A stretch of DNA of 17,619 bases from Nymphaea colorata (lineage: Eukaryota > Streptophyta > Magnoliopsida > Nymphaeales > Nymphaeaceae). Of this stretch, positions 9,739-17,619 are shown one piece after another. Below the pieces are notes generated by a model, which was given only the letters and a program-made list of their open reading frames with translations, was not told the DNA's origin and ran no database searches. Each line of letters begins with the position of its first letter. Within the stretch, counting starts at the first letter, position 1. The DNA lies in the NCBI RefSeq assembly GCF_008831285.2, contig NW_022204758.1, positions 1 through 17,619 of the forward strand, written 5' to 3'. A program made the position numbers and the translations under genes.

Positions 9739-12143
9739 ATTGGTACGAACGCGTGATTTCAATCCTTTAGATCGTTCACTATAGATGTAACAACAAATTC
9801 AACTCATCGGACTAATTACACGCATTCAAAGTAATGCATAGATCCCATTTGTATCCATATGAACTTGCGATTTCAATCATTTAAATCATTCATTATATAT
9901 GTAATAACAAGTGAAATACACTAGATTAACTGTAAGGGACCAACTTAATGACCTGACTCTCATTCATTTCCAAACGAACTTCTTATTTCAAGCCACTAAG
10001 TCATTCTATACGTATGTAACAAATGGCTACGCACACTCAATTAAATATATTGATCAAATATATGTAATAACAAGTGAAAATGAATCATTTAATCTCTCAA
10101 TTAAATATATGTGATCAAATATATGTAATAACAAGTGAAACATATTAGGTTACCTACAAGACACCAAATGAATCACTCAAATCTCATTCATTTCCATACA
10201 AACCTATGATTTCAATATACTAAATCATTTAATATAGACGTAACAACAAGTTAAGCACATTCAATTAAGTATGCGTGATCAAATGAATCACTTAAATCTC
10301 ACTCGTATCGAGACGAGTGATTTAGTGTGCGTATGGATACAAATGAATGAGATGTAACAACATGTTCAACTTATTGAACAAACTACAAGGGATCAAACTA
10401 AACTAATCCATAGGTCTCCTTTACATCCATATAAACTTGTGAGTTTTTATCGTTTAAATCGTTGATCATAGATGTCATAACGAGTGAAACACATTAGGTT
10501 AATTATAAGACACCAAATGAATCACTCAAATCTCATTTATTTTCACACAAACTTGTGATTTGAATTCACTTAATCTAGCAATATGGATGTAACAACAAGT
10601 TAAGCACATTCAATTAAGTATGTGTGATCATTTGAATCACTTAAATCGCACTTGTATTGATACGAACTTGTGATTTCAATCATTTAGATCGTGCACTATA
10701 GTTGTAACAATAAATTCAACTCATCGGACTAACTACACGCGTTTGTATCCACATGAACATGTGATTTCAATCATTTAAATCATTCATTATATATGTATTC
10801 CAAACGAACTTCTGGTATCAAAGCCACTAGGTCATTCTATACGTAAGTAAGAAATGGTCACGCACATTCAATTAAATACAAGTGATCAATTATATGTAAT
10901 AACAAGTGAAAATGAATCACTTAATCTCTCAATTAAATATAAGTGATCAAATATATGTAATAACAAGTGAAACACATTAGGTTACTTACAAGACACCAAA
11001 TGAATCACTCCAATATCATTCATTTTCATACAAACCTATGATTTTAATCTACTAAATCATTTAATATAGACGTAACAACAAGTTAAGCACATTCAATTAC
11101 GTATGTGTGATAAAATGAATCACTTAAATCCCACTCGTATTGATACGAACTTGTGATTTCAATTCCTTACATCGATCACCATAGATGTAAGAACTAGTTC
11201 AACTTATTGAACTAACTACAAGGGATCAAACTAATGCATAGGTCTCCTTTATATCCATACAAACTTGTAAGTTTTAATCATTTAAATCATTGATCAAAGA
11301 TGTAATAACAAGTGAAACACAATAGGTTAACTACAAGACACCAAATGAATCACTCGAATCTCATTCATTTTCGCACAAACTTGTGATTTCAATCTACTAA
11401 ATCATTTATTATAGACGTAACAACAAGTTAAACACATTCAATTAAGTATGCATGATTATATGAATCACTTAAATCTCACTTGTATTCGTACGAACATGTG
11501 ATTTCAATCCTTTAGAACGTTCCCTATAGATGTAACAACAAATTCAACTCATCGGACTAACTACACGTGTACAAATATAGTGACTTCAACCATTTGTATC
11601 CATATAAACTTGTGATTTCAACCATTTAAATCATTCATTATAGATGTAATAACAAGTGAAATACATTAGATTAACTATAAGGGACCAATATAGTGACTTG
11701 ACTCTCATTCATTTCCAAACGGACTTCTTTTTTCAAGCCACTAAGTCATTCTATACGTATGTAACAAATGGTTACGCACATTCAATTAAATATAAGTTAT
11801 CAAATGTATGTAAGAACAAGTAAAAATGAATCACATAATCTCTCGATTAAACATAAGTGATCAAATGTATGTAATAACAAGTGAAACACATTAAGTTACC
11901 TTAAAACACAAATGAATCACTCGAATCCCATCATTTCATATAAACCATGATTTGAATTACTAAATCATTTAATATAACGTAACAACAAGTTAAGTACATT
12001 CAATTAATATGCGTGATCAATTGAATCACTTAAATCCCACTCGTATTGATGTGAACTTGTGCATCGATCACTATAGATGTAACAACATGTTCAACTTATG
12101 TACAAACTAAAAGGATCAAACTAATGCATAGGTCTCCTTTATA

Positions 12144-14695
12144 TCCATATAACTTGTGAGTTTTAATATTTAAATCATTGATCATGGATGTAATAACATG
12201 TGAAACACGTAGGTTAACTATAAGACACCAAATGAATCACTCGAATCCATTCATTTTCCAAATTGTATTTCATCACAAAAAAATAAAAAAAAACACATAA
12301 TATGTTATATAATCAAAACACTATTACGAACGATAATCTAGATTCACTATAGATGTAACACAAATTCAACTCATCGGACTAATACACATCAATTGCTAAT
12401 CATCATATGAACTTGCGATTTCAATCATTTAAATCATTCATTATAGATGTAATAACAAGTGAAATACACTAGATTAACTTAAGGGACCAACTTAATGCTG
12501 ACTCTCATTCATTTCCAAACGAACTTCTTATTTCAAGCCACTAAGTCATTCTATACGTATGTAACAAATGGCTACGCACACTCAATTAAATATATTGATC
12601 AATATATGTAATAACAAGTGAAAATGAATCATTTAATCTCTCAATTAAATATATGTGATCAAATATATGTAATAACAAGTGAAACATATTAGGTTACCTA
12701 CAAGACACCAAATGAATCACTCAAATCTCATTCATTTCCATACAAACCTATGATTTCAATATACTAAATCATTTAATATAGACGTAACAACAAGTTAAGC
12801 ACATTCAATTAAGTATGCGTGATCAAATGAATCACTTAAATCTCACTCGTATGAGACGAGTGATTTAGTGTGCGTATGGATACAAATGAATGAGATGTAA
12901 CAACATGTTCAACTTATTGAACAAACTACAAGGGATCAAACTAAACTAATCCATAGGTCTCCTTTACATCCATATAAACTTGTGAGTTTTTATCGTTTAA
13001 ATCGTTGATCATAGATGTCATAACGAGTGAAACACATTAGGTTAATTATAAGACACCAAATGAATCACTCAAATCTCATTTATTTTCACACAAACTTGTG
13101 ATTTGAATTCACTTAATCTAGCAATATGGATGTAACAACAAGTTAAGCACATTCAATTAAGTATGTGTGATCATTTGAATCACTTAAATCGCACTTGTAT
13201 TGATACGAACTTGTGATTTCAATCATTTAGATCGTGCACTATAGTTGTAACAATAAATTCAACTCATCGGACTAACTACACGCGTTTGTATCCACATGAA
13301 CATGTGATTTCAATCATTTAAATCATTCATTATATATGTATTCCAAACGAACTTCTGGTATCAAAGCACTAGGTCATTCTATACGTAAGTAAGAAATGGT
13401 CACGCACATTCAATTAAATACAAGTGATCAATTATATGTAATAACAAGTGAAAATGAATCACTTAATCTCTCAATTAAATATAAGTGATCAAATATATGT
13501 AATAACAAGTGAAACACATTAGGTTACTTACAAGACACCAAATGAATCACTCCAATATCATTCATTTTCATACAAACCTATGATTTTAATCTACTAAATC
13601 ATTTAATATAGACGTAACAACAAGTTAAGCACATTCAATTACGTATGTGTGATAAAATGAATCACTTAAATCCCACTCGTATTGATACGAACTTGTGATT
13701 TCAATTCCTTACATCGATCACCATAGATGTAAGAACTAGTTCAACTTATTGAACTAACTACAAGGGATCAAACTAATGCATAGGTCTCCTTTATATCCAT
13801 ACAAACTTGTAAGTTTTAATCATTTAAATCATTGATCAAAGATGTAATAACAAGTGAAACACAATAGGTTAACTACAAGACACCAAATGAATCACTCGAA
13901 TCTCATTCATTTTCGCACAAACTTGTGATTTCAATCTACTAAATCATTTATTATAGACGTAACAACAAGTTAAACACATTCAATTAAGTATGCATGATTA
14001 TATGAATCACTTAAATCTCACTTGTATTCGTACGAACATGTGATTTCAATCCTTTAGAACGTTCCCTATAGATGTAACAACAAATTCAACTCATCGGACT
14101 AACTACACGTGTACAAATATAGTGACTTCAACCATTTGTATCCATATAAACTTGTGATTTCAACCATTTAAATCATTCATTATAGATGTAATAACAAGTG
14201 AAATACATTAGATTAACTATAAGGGACCAATATAGTGACTTGACTCTCATTCATTTCCAAACGGACTTCTTTTTTCAAGCCACTAAGTCATTCTATACGT
14301 ATGTAACAAATGGTTACGCACATTCAATTAAATATAAGTTATCAAATGTATGTAAGAACAAGTAAAAATGAATCACATAATCTCTCGATTAAACATAAGT
14401 GATCAAATGTATGTAATAACAAGTGAAACACATTAAGTTACCTGTAAGACACCAAATGAATCACTCGAATCCCATTCATTTTCATATAAACCTATGATTT
14501 GAATTTACTAAATCATTTAATATAAACGTAACAACAAGTTAAGTACATTCAATTAAATATGCGTGATCAATTGAATCACTTAAATCCCACTCGTATTGAT
14601 GTGAACTTGTGCATCGATCACTATAGATGTAACAACATGTTCAACTTATCGTACAAACTAGAAAGGATCAAACTAATGCATAGGTCTCCTTTATA
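12144..14695 (+). repeat. HOR copy H6 (2552 bp, alpha block shortened)
   Basis: H6 holds alpha 12144-12968, beta 12969-13795 and gamma 13796-14695. Beta and gamma are full length and nearly identical to H2 and H5. Alpha is 825 bp instead of about 1421: the segment from the first B unit through the inverted piece and scrambled patch to the next C unit is gone. It is replaced by about 85 bp of anomalous A-rich sequence (about 12260-12345). The remaining alpha is the size of a beta or gamma block. It could therefore be a deletion of the expanded part or, less likely given the garbled junction, a state without the expansion. Confidence 0.9.
12260..12345. other. Anomalous A-rich patch at the H6 deletion
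   Basis: Normal A-unit sequence stops near cattcattttc and normal C-unit sequence resumes at ttcactatagatgtaac. Between them lie a degraded B start (aaattgtatttcatcac), a 17-base A-run broken by one T (12277-12293), and about 45 bp (acataatatgttatataatc and onward) that matches no other copy. Flanking sequence up to about 12410 is also degraded, with about 19 bp missing. It may be repair filler at a deletion or low-quality consensus. The dense small errors on both sides favour the latter. Confidence 0.7.
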
Positions 14696-14971
14696 TCCAT
14701 ATAAACTTGTGAGTTTTAATTATTTAAATCATTGATCATGGATGTAATAACATGTGAAACACGTTAGGTTAACTATAAGACACCAAATGAATCACTCGAA
14801 TCACATTCATTTTCATACAAACTTGTGATTTCAGTTCACTTAATCAAGCAACATGGATGTAACAATAAGTTAAGCACATTCAATTAAGTATGTGTGATCA
14901 TTTGAATCACTTAAATCGCACTTGTATTGATACGAACTTGTAATTTCAATCCTTTAGATCGTGCACTATAG

Positions 14972-15154
14972 TCGTACCAATACGAGTCAGATTTAAGTGA
15001 TTCATATGATCACGCATACTTTATTGAATGTACTTGACTTATTGTTATATCCATGTTAAATGATTTAGTAGATTGAAATCACAGGCTTGCATGAAAATGA
15101 ATGAGATTTGAGTGATTCATTTGGTGCCCTATTGTTAACCTAATTCACTTGTTA
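14972..15154 (-). repeat. Inverted satellite segment in H7
   Basis: This is the same 183-bp inverted piece with the same junctions as H1-H5. H6 is the only copy in the window without it. Confidence 0.92.
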
Positions 15155-16902
15155 AGCACATTCAATTAAATTACAAGTGAAACACATTAGGTTAACTATA
15201 TGACACCAAATGAATCACTTGTTAAGGACATCCGTATTAAGAATCATTATAAATGTAACAACTAGTGAAACACATTAGGTAAACCATAAGACACCAAATG
15301 AATCACTCGAATCTCATTCATTTTCATACAACTTGTGATTTCGATCTACTAAATCATTTAATATAGATGTAACAACAAGTTAAACACATTCAATTAAGCA
15401 TGCATGATCATATGAATCATTTAAATCTCACTTGTATTGGTACGAACGCGTGATTTCAATCCTTTAGATCGTTCACTATAGATGTAACAACAAATTCAAC
15501 TCATCGGACTAATTACACGCATTCAAAGTAATGCATAGATCCCATTTGTATCCATATGAACTTGCGATTTCAATCATTTAAATCATTCATTATAGATGTA
15601 ATAACAAGTGAAATACACTAGATTAACTGTAAGGGACCAACTTAATGACCTGACTCTCATTCATTTCCAAACGAACTTCTTATTTCAAGCCACTAAGTCA
15701 TTCTATACGTATGTAACAAATGGCTACGCACACTCAATTAAATATATTGATCAAATATATGTAATAACAAGTGAAAATGATCATTTAATCTCTCAATTAA
15801 ATATATGTGATCAAATATATGTAATAACAAGTGAAACATATTAGGTTACCTACAAGACACCAAATGAATCACTCAAATCTCATTCATTTCCATACAAACC
15901 TATGATTTCAATATACTAAATCATTTAATATAGACGTAACAACAAGTAAGCACATTCAATTAAGTATGCGTGATCAAATGAATCACTTAAATCTCACTCG
16001 TATCGAGACGAGTGATTTAGTGTGCGTATGGATACAAATGAATGAGATGTAACAACATGTTTAACTTATTGAACAAACTACAAGGGATCAAACTAAACTA
16101 ATCCATAGGTCTCCTTTACATCCATATAAACTTGTGAGTTTTTATCGTTTAAATCGTTGATCATAGATGTCATAACGAGTGAAACACATTAGGTTAATTA
16201 TAAGACACCAAATGAATCACTCAAATCTCATTTATTTTCACACAAACTTGTGATTTGAATTCACTTAATCTAGCAATATGGATGTAACAACAAGTTAAGC
16301 ACATTCAATTAAGTATGTGTGATCATTTGAATCACTTAAATCGCACTTGTATTGATACGAACTTGTGATTTCAATCATTTAGATCGTGCACTATAGTTGT
16401 AACAATAAATTCAACTCATCGGACTAACTACACGCGTTTGTATCCACATGAACATGTGATTTCAATCATTTAAATCATTCATTATATATGTATTCCAAAC
16501 GAACTTCTGGTATCAAAGCCACTAGGTCATTCTATACGTAAGTAAGAAATGGTCACGCACATTCAATTAAATACAAGTGATCATATATATAAGTGTATCA
16601 AATATGTAATAACAAGTGAAACACATTAGGTTACTTACAAGACACCAAATGAATCACTCCAATATCATTCATTTTCATACAAACCTATGATTTTAATCTA
16701 CTAAATCATTTAATATAGACGTAACAACAAGTTAAGCACATTCAATTACGTATGTGTGATAAAATGAATCACTTAAATCCCACTCGTATTGATACGAACT
16801 TGTGATTTCAATTCCTTACATCGATCACCATAGATGTAAGAACTAGTTCAACTTATTGAACTAACTACAAGGGATCAAACTAATGCATAGGTCTCCTTTA
16901 TA

Positions 16903-16920
16903 TCCATACAGTAGGTTAAC
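16903..16920 (+). repeat. 60-bp deletion junction in the first A unit of H7 gamma
   Basis: In H2, H5 and H6 the A start tatccatacaaacttg continues about 60 bp before acaataggttaac. In H7 ccataca is followed at once by gtaggttaac. An aca trinucleotide is present at both ends of the lost interval, compatible with slippage or microhomology-mediated loss. Sequence on both sides is clean. Confidence 0.75.
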
Positions 16921-17557
16921 TACAAGACACCAAATGAATCACTCGAATCTCATTCATTTTCGCACAAACTTGTGATTTCAATCTACTAAATCATTTATTA
17001 TAGACGTAACAACAAGTTAAACACATTCAATTAAGTATGCATGATTATATGAATCACTTAAATCTCACTTGTATTCGTACGAACATGTGATTTCAATCCT
17101 TTAGAACGTTCCCTATAGATGTAACAACAAATTCAATCATCGGACTAACTACACGTGTACAAATATAGTGACTTCAACCATTTGTATCCATATAAACTTG
17201 TGATTTCAACCATTTAAATCATTCATTATAGATGTAATAACAAGTGAAATACATTAGATTAACTATAAGGGACCAATATAGTGACTTGACTCTCATTCAT
17301 TTCAAACGGACTTCTTTTTTCAAGCCACTAAGTCATTCTATACGTAGTAACAAATGGTTACGCACATTCAATTAAATATAAGTTATCAAATATATGTAAG
17401 AACAAGTAAAAATGAATCACATAATCTCTCGATTAAACATAAGTGATCAAATATATGTAATAACAAGTGAAACACATTAAGTTACCTGTAAGACACCAAA
17501 TGAATCACTCGAATCCCATCATTTTCATATAAACCTATGATTTGAATTACTAAATCA

Positions 17558-17590
17558 TACATAAGTTTATATTAAGTTAATCATTCAATA
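17558..17590. other. Degenerate stretch near the window end (H7 gamma)
   Basis: Other gamma copies read aatcatttaatataaacgta, then acaacaagttaagtacattc here. H7 reads catacataagtttatatta and agttaatcattcaatatat before regular sequence (gcgtgatcattgaatcac) returns. The change is confined to about 30 bp and comes with one-base losses nearby, so local consensus error is likely. A true variant cannot be excluded. Confidence 0.55.
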
Positions 17591-17619
17591 TATGCGTGAT
17601 CATTGAATCACTTAAATCC

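Larger units (their letters stand above)
9005..12143 (+). repeat. HOR copy H5 (3139 bp, full length)
   Basis: H5 holds alpha 9005-10425, beta 10426-11253 and gamma 11254-12143. It matches H2 almost base for base through most of its length, so the 3.15-kb unit is a genuine repeating unit. Two areas differ. The forward B unit at about 9631-9738 carries the sequence expected from the reverse complement of the inverted segment at 9281-9461. The last roughly 240 bp (from about 11900) contain many one-base losses. The region 9360-9530 also has scattered single-base losses, such as ggtgcctatt for ggtgccctatt. Confidence 0.92.
1..17619 (+). repeat. Satellite DNA array with four-level higher-order structure
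   Basis: Every part of the window can be read as copies or fragments of a roughly 115-bp AT-rich monomer. The recurring landmarks are gaacttgtgatttcaatc near each unit start, tatagatgtaacaacaag in the middle, and caaatgaatcac near the end of A units. Units follow the order A-B-C, group into blocks of 0.83-0.90 kb (1.42 kb for the expanded one), and three blocks form a HOR of about 3.15 kb. Copies of the HOR are nearly identical while A, B and C are strongly diverged, the usual signature of a homogenised eukaryotic satellite. No unique sequence, gene or transposon body interrupts it. The family is unknown to me, and a centromeric, pericentromeric or subtelomeric location cannot be decided from this sequence. 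Confidence 0.97.
14696..17619 (+). repeat. HOR copy H7 (partial, cut by window end)
   Basis: H7 holds alpha 14696-16120, beta 16121-16902 and gamma 16903-17619, incomplete. Alpha is full length, with the inverted segment at 14972-15154. Beta is about 46 bp short: one unit of the local duplication is collapsed around 16580-16605. Gamma lacks 60 bp at its start, where ccataca joins directly to gtaggttaac at 16910/16911. The final 60-70 bp contain a degenerate stretch, about 17558-17590, that aligns poorly to the other copies before normal sequence resumes. Confidence 0.9.

Noticed and set aside
12277-12293. Poly-A tail of a retroposon
   Set aside because: There is no element body upstream, no target-site duplication, and the flanks are degraded satellite. 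The run is more easily explained by a deletion junction or consensus error.
1-17619. CRISPR array or bacterial tandem repeats
   Set aside because: The repeats are about 115 bp, contiguous, without unique spacers, and nested into kilobase HORs. No cas-like genes are present.
1-17619. Telomeric repeats or a CENP-B-box-like motif
   Set aside because: I saw no tandem TTAGGG or TTTAGGG on either strand and no CGGG-containing motif matching the CENP-B box. A centromeric or subtelomeric location therefore has no direct sequence support.

Overview
The whole 17.6 kb window is one uninterrupted, A+T-rich (about two-thirds to 70% A+T by eye) satellite-DNA array. I see no protein-coding gene, RNA gene, transposon body, CRISPR array or operon anywhere in it. 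Long arrays of roughly 115-bp monomers arranged into near-identical multi-kilobase higher-order repeats (HORs) are typical of eukaryotic heterochromatin (centromeric, pericentromeric, subtelomeric or knob DNA). I do not recognise the satellite family and cannot name the organism. A plant or animal with AT-rich satellites would fit.

The organisation is hierarchical. Level 1 is a monomer of about 115 bp with a shared start (gaacttgtgatttcaatc or close) and a shared middle (tatagatgtaacaacaag or close). Level 2 is a trimer of three diverged monomer types, A-B-C, of about 345 bp. Level 3 is a block of about 0.83-0.90 kb (roughly A-B-C-A-B'-fused A-B-C), closed by a C unit carrying the tag ataggtctccttt. 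Level 4 is a HOR of about 3.15 kb made of three blocks, here called alpha (about 1421 bp), beta (about 830 bp) and gamma (about 900 bp). Alpha is longer because it carries about 0.6 kb extra: a 183-bp piece of array in inverted orientation plus a scrambled patch.

Seven HOR copies lie head to tail: H1 1-3044, H2 3045-6195, H3 6196-7595, H4 7596-9004, H5 9005-12143, H6 12144-14695, H7 14696-17619 (cut by the window end). H2 and H5 are the full-length references (3151 and 3139 bp). H3 and H4 are 1.4-kb deletion derivatives that jump from alpha directly into the end of gamma. H6 has lost about 0.6 kb of alpha, including the inverted segment, and carries an anomalous A-rich patch there. H1 and H7 have smaller losses. 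Outside these events corresponding positions are nearly identical, whereas A, B and C differ strongly from each other. This points to recent amplification or homogenisation at the HOR level.

The main points of interest are the inverted segment fixed inside the HOR, an apparent tract in H5 where the forward arm carries the reverse complement of that inverted arm (inverted-repeat gene conversion or assembly/polishing error), and the series of unequal-exchange-like deletions. Clusters of one-base deletions (about 1780-2160, 9360-9640, 11900-12420, 17500-17600) look like uncorrected long-read error and limit fine-scale inference. Short open frames of 67-78 codons recur once per HOR, but they begin at GTG, lack an early ATG and are broken in sibling copies, so I treat them as non-coding.
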